DNA of 64,000 bases, from positions 3,150,842 to 3,214,841 of the forward strand of contig SDUX01000006.1 in the NCBI GenBank assembly GCA_008729055.1, read 5' to 3'. A program made the translations under genes and the position numbers. The DNA is from Pyropia haitanensis (taxonomy: Eukaryota; Rhodophyta; Bangiophyceae; Bangiales; Bangiaceae). Positions 1-11,001 of this stretch are shown one piece after another. Every line of letters starts with the position of its first letter. Position 1 is the stretch's first letter. The notes under the pieces are model-generated. The model made no database searches and was not told the origin of the DNA. It saw nothing but the letters and a program-made list of their open reading frames with translations.

Positions 1-589
1 ACTTCTTCCCCGGCCGCCGCCGCGCGCGCCGCGGTGTCGCTCGCCGTCGGCGCCGCGGGCGCCGTCGTCGGCGTCGTCGTCGTCCTCCTCATCGTCGCTC
101 GCGTCGGCGGCGGCGCCGCCATCGTCCACGGTCAGCACAAACGCCGACCGGACGAGGCGCCAGCCGACGCCCGCCAGCACCGACGCGGCCGCATCGACGA
201 GGCCGTCCCAGCCCGCGACGCCCTCGTCCAGGGGCTCCAGGACCGTGCCACCGCCGCCGCCACCACCACCACCACCACCGCCGCCGCCGCGCCCGCCGGC
301 GCCACCGCCCCCCTCAGCGTCTTCTCCGACAACGCCCCCGCCGCCGCCGTCATCGTCACCGCCGCCGCCGCCGCCGTCGCCCGCGGCGGCGAGCACCACC
401 GCCTGCAACACCGGCGTGCACACCGCGTACGGCACGCCGTCAATGGCGCGGACGACGACGACCGTGCACGGGAGGGTGCGGCCGTCCTCATCCATGAGGG
501 TCACCGCGTCGCCAATGGCGGGCGCGTCGGCGGGGGCGTCCGCGGCCGCCGCCGCCGCCGCCGTCGACAATGGCGCCGCAGGTGCCGCT

Positions 590-642
<53 letters not shown>

Positions 643-945
643 CGCGTCGTTGTCAATGGCGGCGGCGTCGGCGGCGGCTTCGGCGGCTTCGGCGGCGGCC
701 GCCTCGGCGGCGACCGCCACCGCGGGTGGTACGGCCATCGCCGCCGATGCGGGCGGCACGTCCACCCCACCCACCGATATGACCGCGCCGACCGCAGGCG
801 CGGCGGGCGCGGCGGCCGACGCCGGCGCCGCCGGCGCCGCCGGCACCGCTGGCGCCGGCGCGGCCGCCGCAGCGTCGGCGGCCGCCGCCGCGGCGGGCGG
901 CGCCGCCGCCGCTGCCGTCACCACCCCGTCGGCGGCACCCACCGC

Positions 946-983
<38 letters not shown>

Positions 984-1012
984 CGGCCCTCCCAGACGGT
1001 GGCGCGTCGGCG

Positions 1013-1063
<51 letters not shown>

Positions 1064-1377
1064 GGCACCCCCCCCTGGACGGCCGCGGCAATAACGGCGG
1101 CGGCCTCGGCGGGCGCGAGCGCGACGCCCACCTCGGCCGCCGCGGCGGTGAGGGCGGCGCCGAGCGCCGACGGCGACGCACCGCCGTCGCCGGCAGCGGC
1201 GGCGGCAGGCGTAGCGGGCGCGGCGGGCGTCGCGGCGGCACCGGGCGCGTCGGCGGGCGCGGCGGCGGCGGGCGCGGCGGGCGTGGCCGCCGCGGCGGCG
1301 GCGGCGGCCGGCACGCCCCCGTCGCCGTCGGTGGCGGCGACCGCGGGAGCGCCTGGGGCGGGCGCGGCGGCGGCAGG

Positions 1378-1413
<36 letters not shown>

Positions 1414-1603
1414 GCCGCCGCCGCCATCAACGGCGCTGCCGTCGGCGCCGCCGTCGGCGCCGCCCGCCGCCGACGCGGTCGGCGCGGCCCGCCACCGCCC
1501 GGCCGCGGCGGCGGCGGCCGTCAATGGCGCGGGGCGGGCGGCGCCACGCCGCCGGCGTGGCGCCGTCGCGGCGCGGCGCGGGTGGGCGGCAGGGCGGCCG
1601 CCG

Positions 1604-1635
<32 letters not shown>

Positions 1636-1680
1636 CGCGCGGCCAATGCCCGCCGGCGGGGGGGGCAGGAAGGCGACCAT
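1..1680 (-). CDS. DUF3727-like plastid protein, 3' end cut by window edge
   Basis: A reading frame runs on the minus strand from an ATG at 1678-1680 to the left edge without a stop (560 codons visible). The N-terminus (MVAF, then Pro/Ala and an Arg-rich, acid-poor stretch with PRRAAT and RRRRG) looks like a plastid transit peptide and resembles the start of the transaldolase at 8261. About 300 residues rich in Ala, Pro and Gly follow. The conserved part begins near residue 385: a GDAVTLMDEDGRTLPC strand, then a DGVPYAVCTPV segment, a Gly/Asp-rich spacer, and WRLVRSAFVLTV followed by an acidic tail. This order (DE.GR, G..Y.L..P, L..SA.TLTV) matches the DUF3727 family of cyanobacteria and plastids, whose function I do not know. 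The family name rests on remembered motifs. The Ala-rich insert is far longer than in plant or cyanobacterial members. It is divergent with YKT6. Confidence 0.55.
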
Positions 1681-2867
1681 GGCGGGGGCGCCTGGCGGGT
1701 ACCAATGGGGAGGGCGGCCGGCCAGGAAAAAAAAAAAAAAAAAGAGGGGGGGGAAGGGGGCACGAGGCCGTTGTGCCGCAAAGGTGGGGGGGGGAGGGGA
1801 GAGACGGCGACGCGGGTGGGGAGGAACGGGAGGAGGGGGGGGGGGGGGGGGGGAAAGGCGGCCGCGAACGGCGCCGCGGCCGACGGCGGCGACAAAGCGC
1901 CGGGGCGTGCGGGCGGCGACGCCGGCGGCGGCACGCGGCGGACGTGGGCCGGCGCCGCTCGGAGCGCGGCGGCGGCAACCGCGCGCCGCGGCGCAACGCA
2001 CCACCCACCCCGGCGGCGAGCTCCGCGCCTGTGGGGCCTGGGCGGCACCCTCGGCGGCCCTCGCCGTGGAAAGCCCGGGCCAAGAACAAAAACAGCATGA
2101 GGGACTGTACTTTGTACTTGTCCCTGTTGGTGAGTGGAATGGATCACGCACGGGGAACCGCTGGTGGACCCATTCCGCGACACGACCGACGTCGTCGAGA
2201 GGAATGGGAAGAATTCTTTCACTGAATGCACTGGGCGCAACCCGGCCTCGGGCCCCACCAGACCCCCCCCCCCCCCTCCCGCCCACCGCTCTTGCAGGCG
2301 GCGTCAGTCCAGCCGCGGCCGGCAGTCTCACCGCGCGGGCCGCGGCGGTGGCGCCTCACAAGCGCGCGGCACCGTGCGGCGGCGGCGGCGGCGCACGCGC
2401 AGCGCGGTGGGGGCCCACGCGAGCGCCTGGCGCGGACCCCTTGCTGTCCCTCTCGTCACATCCCCCACCGCGCCCCCCCCCCCCTCCCCCCCCCCCCCCC
2501 CCGCCCCGCCCCGCCCCGCCTCGACCGTGCCCGCCAGCACTCCGTCGTCGTCGTTTTTTTTTTTTGGCGACACTCCTCCCTGGCCGTCGTTGCGGCTGCC
2601 CGCCGGTTGCCGCCGGCGTTGCCGTGCCCGCCGCACCGTTTCCCGTCACTGCCGTCGGCGGTGGGTTCCCCCGGCGGGGACGTCCGTCTGGCTGCCGGCC
2701 GGCTCGTCATTGTCGGTGCCCCCGCACCTGGCCTTTTTTGTTGTTGTTTTTTTGGCCCGCCTTTCGTCCCGCCGCACCCTATCCCCGCCCCCTCCGTCCC
2801 TTCCCACCCCCTCCTCGGTGCTCTCCCTCTCCTCTATTCCCCCCCCCGCTTTTTTTTTTTCTCCACG
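1681..2867. other. Intergenic region between divergent DUF3727-like gene and YKT6
   Basis: This interval should hold both promoters and 5' UTRs. It contains an A17 tract (1727-1743), several long G and C runs, and a C/T-rich tract (about 2740-2862) ending in a T run just before the YKT6 ATG. I see no TATA box and no convincing gene; open frames crossing it are low-complexity. Confidence 0.5.
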
Positions 2868-4154
2868 ATGAAGATACTGGCGTTGACGGTCCTCCGGTCG
2901 TTGCCGCAGGAGACGGAGGCGACGACGCTCGCGGCAGCCTACCACCTGAACGATTTCAACTACTTTGAAAGAGGCAGGTACGTTTTTGTCCCGCGCCGTC
3001 GTGTGGCTGCCGCGTGTGGCGTGAGCGAGGGATGGCATGGTGCGGGGCTCGTGTGGGCATGCCAGCGGCGTGTGGGGTGGGGGGGGGGGGGGGGGAGGGC
3101 GTCAGCCGACGGGCGCCTGCTGGTGACCCCAAGCGGCGCTGGTAGTGGGCAACCAGGACAGAGCACGCGTGCGCAGTGGGCGAGTGGGATCCACGACGGG
3201 CGCCGTCGAGCGTCTACCTTGAGGAGTGCCACCCGTGTGGTCGATGGGGGACTGCTTTCTCCCCTGTGCGTGTGGCTGCGGCGGCCGGCATGGGTGAGGT
3301 TGTGCCACGCGACGTGCCGGCCATCTCGGAGGTCGACTGTGGCTGCGCATGTCCCACGTCGGGCATTGGGGGGGGTGGTCACCACGGGCAGTCGGGTCTT
3401 TCGGGGGGGGGGGGGTCGCAGTGGTACAGCGGCCATGTTGTTTTTCCCCTGTGCGGGCAACGCATTTCCTTTGGCGCGTCGGCTAACGCGTTCCTGTCTT
3501 TCTTGTTGCCATTGCCTTGCCTACTACTTTTGTATGTGCTTTACTCGCTGCTTGCGCCCTGTGTCGCACTGGTGCGCCCATTTGATGGCCCACTTTTTTT
3601 TCACCCCTTTTTCGTTGGCGTGTGCGCGTCGCAGCTTGAAGGAGTTTGCTACTTTCTTCTCCAAGACGCTGGCCAAGCGCGTCCCTGCTGGCGGCCGATC
3701 CACCGTGGAACACCACGAGTACCTCTGCCACGTGCACTCCCGCTCCAACGGCCTCGTCGCGGTGGCGCTTTGTGACCGCGAGTACCCGTCGCGGGTGGCG
3801 TTTACGCTCCTGTCCAAGGTGACCGACGACTTCCTCGCCGCCTTCCCCGTCGAGTCGTCGTGGCACTCGGTGCGGCATGACGGGTCGGGCAGCAGCCACA
3901 CGCCCGCGCTGTCCTTCCCCGCCCTCGACGCGATCATTGAAAAGTACCAAGACCCGGCGCAGGCGGACCCGATTATGAAGATCCAAAAAGACCTGGACGA
4001 CACCAAGGTCATCCTCCACAAGACCATTGACGGGGTGCTTGAGCGGGGGGTCAAGCTGGACTCCCTGGTCGAGAAGAGCAACGACCTGTCGTTGCAGAGC
4101 AAGATGTTTTACAAGCAGGCCAAGAGCCAGAACTCTTGTTGCGGGATGATGTGA
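2868..4154 (+). CDS. YKT6: YKT6-type R-SNARE, two exons
   Basis: Exons 2868-2977 and 3635-4154; the intron (2978-3634) has a GTACGT donor and GCAG acceptor, and the phase-2 join restores an AGC codon. The product is 209 residues. The N-terminal longin domain starts MKILALTVLRS and continues through SLKEFATFFSKTLAKR and HEYLCHVHSR. The C-terminal SNARE motif begins at DPIMKIQKDLDDTKVILHKT and has Arg in the zero-layer position (VLERG). It ends CCGMM, so the last four residues are a CaaX box for farnesylation and the preceding Cys is the likely palmitoylation site, as in known YKT6. The family acts in ER-Golgi, endosomal and vacuolar membrane fusion without a transmembrane anchor. The length agrees with the usual size of about 200 residues. 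A pyrimidine-rich leader lies directly before the ATG. The intron is 657 nt, a multiple of three with no in-frame stop. Confidence 0.93.
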   Translation: MKILALTVLRSLPQETEATTLAAAYHLNDFNYFERGRYVFVPRRRVAAACGVSEGWHGAGLVWACQRRVGWGGGGGRASADGRLLVTPSGAGSGQPGQSTRAQWASGIHDGRRRASTLRSATRVVDGGLLSPLCVWLRRPAWVRLCHATCRPSRRSTVAAHVPRRALGGVVTTGSRVFRGGGGRSGTAAMLFFPCAGNAFPLARRLTRSCLSCCHCLAYYFCMCFTRCLRPVSHWCAHLMAHFFFTPFSLACARRSLKEFATFFSKTLAKRVPAGGRSTVEHHEYLCHVHSRSNGLVAVALCDREYPSRVAFTLLSKVTDDFLAAFPVESSWHSVRHDGSGSSHTPALSFPALDAIIEKYQDPAQADPIMKIQKDLDDTKVILHKTIDGVLERGVKLDSLVEKSNDLSLQSKMFYKQAKSQNSCCGMM

Positions 4155-4659
4155 GGGCAGCGACGTCTCGACGGGGGGCGCTCCGGCGCAGTGTAGTTAT
4201 CTCTTTTTATGTTGTGTGTGCGAGACGATTCTGTTGTTTTTTTTGTGGTGCATTCTGTGGCCGTCTGATGAACGTCGCTGAGTGCTCTATTCAGCGTGAT
4301 TGTGCTCTTGCTGCGCCAACGTCAGGCGCTCAGCTTGGTCAGGTCGCAATAACTTTTTCGTAGTGACACACGTGCCGACCGCGTGCCCGGGGAGGGCCTG
4401 CCAACGGTTCTGCGAAGGGAAACACCAGACACCAGTGAAGGACATTATCTTTCTTGCACTGGTCTCAGAACTGCACAATCCAGCAGCGTACATGGCGAGA
4501 ACGTTGCGGCACCTGACCAGCAGCAATTCAACGTCCACCCCACCACGCGACCACACCGCACGCACCACGGTCGACTCACCCATGAGAAGGGGAAACGGCA
4601 AGCACCTAGACGGAATCCAATTCGCAACAGCAAGCAAAACAGCTGGCACAACCGAGCGC
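4155..4659. other. 3' intergenic region between convergent YKT6 and RPL37
   Basis: This interval should contain both 3' UTRs. It is less GC-rich than the flanking exons and has a T-rich stretch near 4195-4250 just after the YKT6 stop. I see no gene or repeat in it. Confidence 0.5.
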
Positions 4660-5386
4660 CTAAGCGGCGGCGGCAACCGCCTTCGGCTTGGCCTGGGTGC
4701 CCTCACGGAAGTTGTTCTTGAAGCGCCGCGACATGTGCTTGAGGTACTGCATCCGGCCCGTGCCGGTCGTCCGCCTGCGCTTGCTCTTCACCGACCAGTT
4801 GACTGTGGGCGAGGGCGAGAACAGAGATGGCAGGCACGACAACGGGAGTCCCCCGGCAAAAAAAAGGGGATGACCAGGACGATCGCAACGCGTACCATCA
4901 GAATAAAAGCGAGCGTAGACAATGCGGAAGCGCGTTGGGAAACAGCTGCGTCAGCATCGCCGCCATGACAGGTGCAGACCTCGCCAAACAACACACAGGC
5001 CAGCACGAGCGGACCGAGTCCACCCCAGACCCCAGTGACGCCCCTGCTCTCCCCAACCGAGCACACAGATGATGCGCAATGGAAAGCCGAAAAGGATCGC
5101 CCATCACTGCCAGCGCCCATTCCCGCGCGATGGCAGACCGCCGACGGGCATGTCCAAGCCGAGGGTCCACTGCATCGCCCCCGCAGTGCCTCTCGTCCAG
5201 GCACACGAGACCTCACGCAGAGACGACATGGGCGTCGGCAAACGTACAGGTACGCTTGCGGGCAGAGGGGTAGCCACAGCTCGCGCAGCGGCTCTTCTGG
5301 ATGTGGAAAGCGCGACGCCCGCATCGCACACACAGGGTGTGCGACTTGGACGTGCGCTTACCAAAACTGCTCGTGCCCTTGGTCAT
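4660..5386 (-). CDS. RPL37: 60S ribosomal protein L37 (eL37), two exons
   Basis: Minus-strand exons are 5386-5248 and 4802-4660. The donor is GTACGT and the acceptor CACAG; the phase-1 join makes a TTC codon and gives [13 protein letters not shown], matching the conserved junction region of eL37. The product is 93 residues against about 95 in other eukaryotes. It begins [19 protein letters not shown], then carries a four-Cys zinc ribbon (Cys19, Cys22, Cys34, Cys37), the basic [18 protein letters not shown] segment and a C-terminal [10 protein letters not shown] followed by Ala. It is a structural protein of the large cytosolic ribosomal subunit that binds rRNA. The 445-nt intron lies just after the zinc ribbon. 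No other candidate fits. Confidence 0.96.
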
Positions 5387-7145
5387 CTTGGCGGCAGTAG
5401 TGGAAGCGGAGTCAGCACCCCGGGGTAGGGGAGCACGAGCACAGAGATTGGGGAAAAGGGGCGGGCACCTCAAAGGTGGCGTCTGTGACGACCACGCGAG
5501 GCGTCTTCCTCACGACGTCGGCCACCCGAGCAGTCGCCGATGGCACGCTCGGCGCCCTGCAATGCTCGGGGGGCAGAGTTGTGATAACCTTAAACTAAGA
5601 CCGATTCGATCGTTTCCCATGGACACACTGTCAAAAGTTGTCGATGCTGATGGTTCAATTCCCAAGCTGTACTTTCCTCCTGTCTTCGAGACTTAACACA
5701 GGGAAGGCCACACCGTGCATCCGAGCAGCGTCGTGGATGGCCGCAATGCCGGCGTCGAGCAAGCCACGCCTACAAAGTGCCTGCTAAACCGTCCCAATAA
5801 AAAAAACCTGCTTTTTCGGTTGCGGGGCCCCTTGCGGGCTTGCCTCTCTGCGTGGACCAGCAAGATTGTTGTACGGGGTCTGCTTGCGTCCGCTCAGCAG
5901 CGCCCAGGAAACGCCGTCATCACTGCGACCCCCACGGACGAGAACGGGGGGGAAGCGGACGGTCGTGATGGAGTGAAGGAGAGGGGGCCACCCGCGGGTA
6001 GAGAAGCGGGTGAGCGGAGTGGAGGGGGGGGAGGAAGAGGGTGCCACCCCTTCGCGCTGCGCCATCCACCCAAGCAGGGACGTCAAGCGCCTCGTCAAGG
6101 CGTCTCCCTCCACGTCAGTTTTCTTACCCCTGGGCTCTGCTGAGTGCGGGAGATTTCCGCCGCAATGGCCCATGCAGAGGCGTTTCCGCAAGGTACTCTG
6201 CGGTGACCCGCAAGCCACCTTGCGATCATTGGCAACCTTCCAAGATGCGGATTGCATGGAGCCCTGCGGTGAAGTGTTTCGGTCCGTCGTCATGGGTGAC
6301 TTTGTACGCCCAGACAGCTCAGCTCAGCTCCAGGCGCTTCTCTCCGTATGAGATGCACGCCGTCGATGGACCGACACCCACCTATGTAAATCAAAAACAA
6401 AAAAATCGGGAATTAGCAGGGCTCACACTGTCAAAACAGACGTCGACAACCGCTTGCGGGCGGGTCCAAACGAAAAAGTAAGAAATTTTTGAGACGGTTT
6501 AGCAGGCATTGCGCTGGTCATGTGTGACAACAGCCGAGAAAGGGAAGGCCGCCGCCACGTATGCATCTCTTCGTGCGGTGCGATTGCCCGACCGCGTACG
6601 ACATGGTCAAAACCTCGTGGCACCTGCGCCATCACGCCTCCCAGGGACGCTTCCGTGCGTTGTGGGGTGAGGGCGGCCGCGCCTGGGGCGTCCGCTGTGG
6701 GTGCCCTGGACGAGCCGCCACCGCCTGGCCGTGACACGACCGCGCCGCAATCCAGCACGGGCCCCATCGGGGGCTTGCACATGACCACCCGCTGAAGCAC
6801 CCGTCGCCGTCGCAGGCACAGTCGCCTCTGCTCGAGGGGTCGACAGCCAGAGCACGGATGTGGTTGCTGAATGCAGCGTTGATGTGAACGCCACGAACCG
6901 GTAGCAGACTGCGGAGAACCCCCCATCGACAGCTACCCCCACAGCCAGAGTCCACAGCCGCCAAGAAATAGCAAGAGGGCAAGCGGGTGCTTTGTGCAAA
7001 TCCTCACGCCTCTTCCAGCCCAACAAAGCATATGTGCATGGGCACAGAACCAGCGCCCACGGCGTGCGTCATGAGCGCTCTGTCAACTCCGCCGCCCCCT
7101 CCCGAACCCTCTCCCCTACACATCCCCAGCGCCACGCGGCACGCC
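5387..7145. other. Intergenic region upstream of RPL37
   Basis: This 1.8 kb lies between the RPL37 start and the 3' end of the transaldolase gene, so it should include the RPL37 promoter and the transaldolase 3' UTR. It has more A/T than average and several short open frames on both strands, none with recognisable motifs. I see no RNA gene or repeat family. Confidence 0.4.
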
Positions 7146-8261
7146 TCAGAGCAGCATGCCCGACAGCTTCTTGTCCAGCTTGATCAGGTCCTTGGTGAAG
7201 CCGCGAATCCCCTCGGCCAGCTTCTCGGTCGCGCACGCATCCTCGTTCAGCGCCCACCGGAACTCCTTCTCCGTCGGCTTCCATTCCTCAATCCCACACT
7301 CGTCCGCAGACAGCTTGCTCAGCCGCCGCTCAATCGGGTCCCTCGACTCCGCCAGGGCGTCGAGGAGCTTGGGCGAAATGGTCAGCCGGTCGCAGCCCGC
7401 CAGCTCCAGGATCTCCTCCTTGTTGCGGAACGACGCGCCCATCACAACCGTCTTGGCGCCGTGGCACTTGTAGCTGTGGTAGATGTCCTTGACCGACAGC
7501 ACGCCGGGGTCCTCGGCCGCGGGGATCGAGTCGACGCCCCGCGCCTTCTTGTGCCAGTCGAGGATGCGGCCGACAAAGGGGGACACGAGAAAGGCGCCCG
7601 CGTCGGCAGCCGCCGCGCCCTGCGCCGCACAAAACATAAGCGTCATGTTGCAGTTGATCCCCCGCGACTGGAGCTCCCGGCACGCCTCCACCCCCTCCCA
7701 CGTCGACGCCAGCTTGATCAGCACCCGCTCCTTGGGCACCCCGATGTCCTTGTACATCTGGATAAGCTGCTCGCCCTTGGCAATCGAAGCCTCCACGTCA
7801 AAAGAGAGGCGGGCGTCCACCTCGGTCGACACAACGCCCTCAGGCTTGAGGTGCTGCAGGATCTCCGACCCAAACGTGACAAACAGCTTGTCGCGGACTA
7901 GCTCCAGCACCTCCTCCGAGCTGCCCCCGTGCTTCTTCCCAAACGCCACCGCGTCGTCCACATAGCCAGCATACTCCTCCATTTCCGCTGCCGCCGCGAC
8001 CAGCGACGGGTTGGTCGTCGCGTCCGTCAGCTGGCCGCTCAGCCGCTTGATGGTCTCCACGTCGCCCGTGTCGGCCACCACCGACGTCCACTGGGACAGC
8101 TGCTCCAGCTGCGTCGAGCCCGCCGCAACCCTCATGCACGGCGTCTGCGGCGGCAGGGGGCGCCGCGCCGCGGCCGCCGCGCCGCCCGCCGACCGCCGCA
8201 CGGCGGTGGGAGCGCGGGCGCCCAGGCGGGCGGCGCCGGGGGAGACCACAAACGCCACCAT
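7146..8261 (-). CDS. TAL: Transaldolase, plastid-targeted
   Basis: Intronless frame of 371 codons from an ATG at 8259-8261. Transaldolase moves a dihydroxyacetone unit between sugar phosphates (sedoheptulose-7-P and glyceraldehyde-3-P to erythrose-4-P and fructose-6-P). The mature part starts near residue 50 with STQLEQLSQWTSVVADTGD, aligning with the start of bacterial TalB; Asp64 matches the catalytic Asp. Further landmarks are QLTDATTNPSLV, then RVLIKLASTWEG with Schiff-base Lys183, then GINCNMTLMF and VSPFVGRILDWH with the phosphate-binding Arg. The 320-residue core has normal family length. The first 50 residues (MVAF start, rich in Ala, Arg and Pro, no acids) look like a plastid transit peptide, so it probably works in the plastid. 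The catalytic residues are intact and I see no frame break. Confidence 0.95.
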   Translation of the reverse strand: MVAFVVSPGAARLGARAPTAVRRSAGGAAAAARRPLPPQTPCMRVAAGSTQLEQLSQWTSVVADTGDVETIKRLSGQLTDATTNPSLVAAAAEMEEYAGYVDDAVAFGKKHGGSSEEVLELVRDKLFVTFGSEILQHLKPEGVVSTEVDARLSFDVEASIAKGEQLIQMYKDIGVPKERVLIKLASTWEGVEACRELQSRGINCNMTLMFCAAQGAAAADAGAFLVSPFVGRILDWHKKARGVDSIPAAEDPGVLSVKDIYHSYKCHGAKTVVMGASFRNKEEILELAGCDRLTISPKLLDALAESRDPIERRLSKLSADECGIEEWKPTEKEFRWALNEDACATEKLAEGIRGFTKDLIKLDKKLSGMLL

Positions 8262-11001
8262 TGCGTCCGAGGTGGGGGGGGAAGGAGACGGGTAGACAGG
8301 AAGAGAAGGGGAGTGGGAAAAGTGTGGCGGCGTGATGGGAATCGGTTGGGCAGCAGGGGTGCGGCAAGGTGCCAGTCGAGTAACAAAAAGGGCAGGACGC
8401 GAAACGAAAGGGGGATGACGACGGCAACAACGTTCGCGGTGGGCGACAGGTGGCTATAAACGGGAACCGGGTCTGCATGCACAAAGGGGCGCAGAAAACC
8501 GGGCGGTGGGAGGACCCTTCTGCTCATCGTTGGGCGCCCCCCCGCGCTCCAGCACCCCCACCCAGCGTAGACGCCCACCACGACCCCCCCCCCCCTCCAG
8601 ACCGCCTGCACGGGCATGTCTCGACGCAGGGGGTGCAAAAAAAAAATGGCAATGAATCCCATCCGTGCGCTCTCACCTTGATTCGTTGCGTCTACGCGGG
8701 CGTGTGCAGGGCGTGTCGTGAGTTCGCCTGCAACTGCGCCACGGATGGCGAGACGCCCAGCGCAACGATGTGGCGGCAGGCGCCCGGCGCGGGATCTGGG
8801 CTCCGCCAATGAAATTGCAGACCGGCACGCACCAGGCTCTCTTTCCGTGCGGGGCGATCCGCGTAGAGAAATCCCCGCGTCTCGGATACGCCGTGGGGCG
8901 TGGAGGTGGATCGCCAACCGCGTTCATCTCCCGCCCCGCAGAGGAGAAATCCCCCACGCGCCGACCGCCCTACAGTGCCCCGGTGTCCCCTGTTCCGCGC
9001 TTTTTTTCCCTATCGGCGCCCACAAGGGGTGGCACCGCTACGACAAGCTGCGCCGGTGCTGCAGCGCATTGATCGACGCCCAGCTGGGGGTCGGCCATCA
9101 TTGGCGGCGCGCACCCCCACCGCGGTGGCGGCTGCCGTCTGCTGGTAGGCAATGGCAGCGGGGCGGGCCGCCCCTGGGAAGTGGGCCCGCGCCATGCTAG
9201 GGGGCGGCTGGCTGGCGGCGGGGCGGCCGGGCACGTCAACGCCCCCTCTGACAATGGCTGGCCATCCAGCTACGGCCCGCCGCCGCTCCACAGGGAGGAG
9301 TCGACCGACCGCGACTCACTGACCACGCTGCGACGCATGGCACGACACATACAGAATACGGATCGAGCCCCTCGACGGCGCGCTGCGCTCGCGCGCGACC
9401 ACCCCTGCTGGGCTGGCGGCGGCGGCGGGCACGCGTCGCCGCCGGCGGGGACAATCAGATTCGAGCAGCCACTTCCCCCCCCCCCCTGCGTCGTCCAGCG
9501 CTGCCTCCGACGTCGCTGCAGCCACCGCCACCCGGCGGCTCTGGCAGCGGTGTGCCGCCAGCGCGCCTGCTCTTGGCAAGGTGCCGGCTAGCGCAGCCCG
9601 GCCGTACGCGCCGAGCACCGACGCCGCGTGGCCATTGCCACTGCCGCCGCCGCCACCGTCGCCCGCGCACGGCGGGGTTGTGTGACCTTGCCCATCCCCC
9701 ACGGCGGCCGCCGGCCACGCGTCTGAGCGGTGCGGGCAAAGTGCCGTCAATGGTGGGCGTCGCGTGCGGTCCCGCTGCCGCCGACGACGCAAAGCTGCTG
9801 TCGGCGGCGCCGCCCGCGGCGGTGCCTCCACGCCGGCCGCTGCGTGGACGGCAGTTGAGAGGGTGCGCCGTGGCTGAAGCGGACGAGGCGCCGCCACCGC
9901 CCCCGCCGGTGGAGCCGGTGGCGAAACGGCCATTGGGCAGCGGCAGTCAGGCGCCCGCCGGTCGCACCGCGGCGGCCGTAGCGCGGCGGGCTCGGTGGCG
10001 TGGTCACCGCCGCGGCGGGTCTGGTGGTGGACACGAGGCTGGCGGTGGCGGATGCGAGGGGCGGAGGGATGGCTGTGAGAGGGGTTGGCGGTGGGGCCGA
10101 GGGCCGCTGCGCAAACGTCCGGTGCGCTATCCCCGGCAGTGGGAGCGTATGTACGTTCTTTCTGGGTGGTCCTTTGCAGTTCTTGTTGGTTGCCTTCGTC
10201 GAGTTGGCATCACGCCTAAGTTTGCTCCCAGACACGCCACCTGGTAGCACGCCGCGACCAGCCACCGCCGTGACGCATCCCTGCATCACCCTATCCACCC
10301 CACTTATGGTACTTTCCCCCGTCCAGGTTGGCCACATCCCCAACACCTCAAGTTGGTGGTACCACATAGCTTCAACGTCCCAGCTGCAGGTCCCACGGGC
10401 GCTGGTGGCACACCTCCCCCGCCGAAGACAGACCCTCATCATACAGCGCGGAGCACCCGCCTGCACCACCGCCCCCGCCAGCGTCACAACGGGCAGGTGC
10501 CGCAGCCGCCGGCAGGCGGCCGGCTCTACCCAAACAGTCCCCCTCGGCCCGCGCCGCCGCGACGGGGTCCCCAAACTCCCGTGCCAGCCGCTGCCGCTTG
10601 ACCGCCGCCGCGCGCGGGGCCGGGTGCCCACCCCCGTGGGGCGGCCGCGCAACACCGCGGGCGCGTGCCCGACCGGCCGGGGCGGACGACGGGCAGGGCG
10701 GGGCGGCACAAACGGTGCGGGCGGCGCGGCAGGCGCTCGCGGCCACAGGGGGGGGGAGAAAGGGGGGACCACAGGCGTGGCGGCGGCGGTGGCGGGGGGA
10801 GCAGGTGGCAACTTGGTCGGAACCAAAGCCGTACTCAACGACTGAGGAGGGCGGGGAGCGAGGAGAGGGGCTCGGGACGCCTGCCGGCCGCCGTCAGCGG
10901 CGCCATCCACCGCCGCCGCCGCCTGCAGACGGGGCGCACCCGGCCTGGCCGCTGCCGCCCGCGACAGCCGCACCAGCCCCAGGCGGCTGCAGGGGCGGTG
11001 G
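8262..11001. other. Long intergenic region upstream of transaldolase
   Basis: This 2.7 kb separates the transaldolase start from the 3' end of the BUD31-like gene (both minus). The part next to 8261 should hold the transaldolase promoter. Several open frames cross 9300-10250 on both strands, for example a plus frame with an ATG at 9750 rich in Pro and Ala, but none has a motif or splice structure I can support. I call no gene here. Confidence 0.35.

Noticed and set aside
34..2968. Long plus-strand open frames (688 and 907 codons) over the left end
   Set aside because: They are poly-Arg/Gly and poly-Ala/Pro translations antisense to the DUF3727-like gene, and the longer one also runs through the divergent promoter region.
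9316..10247. Minus frame from an ATG at 9931-9933 with a transit-peptide-like start, and plus frame from ATG 9750
   Set aside because: Neither leads into a recognisable mature domain, and the two overlap on opposite strands.
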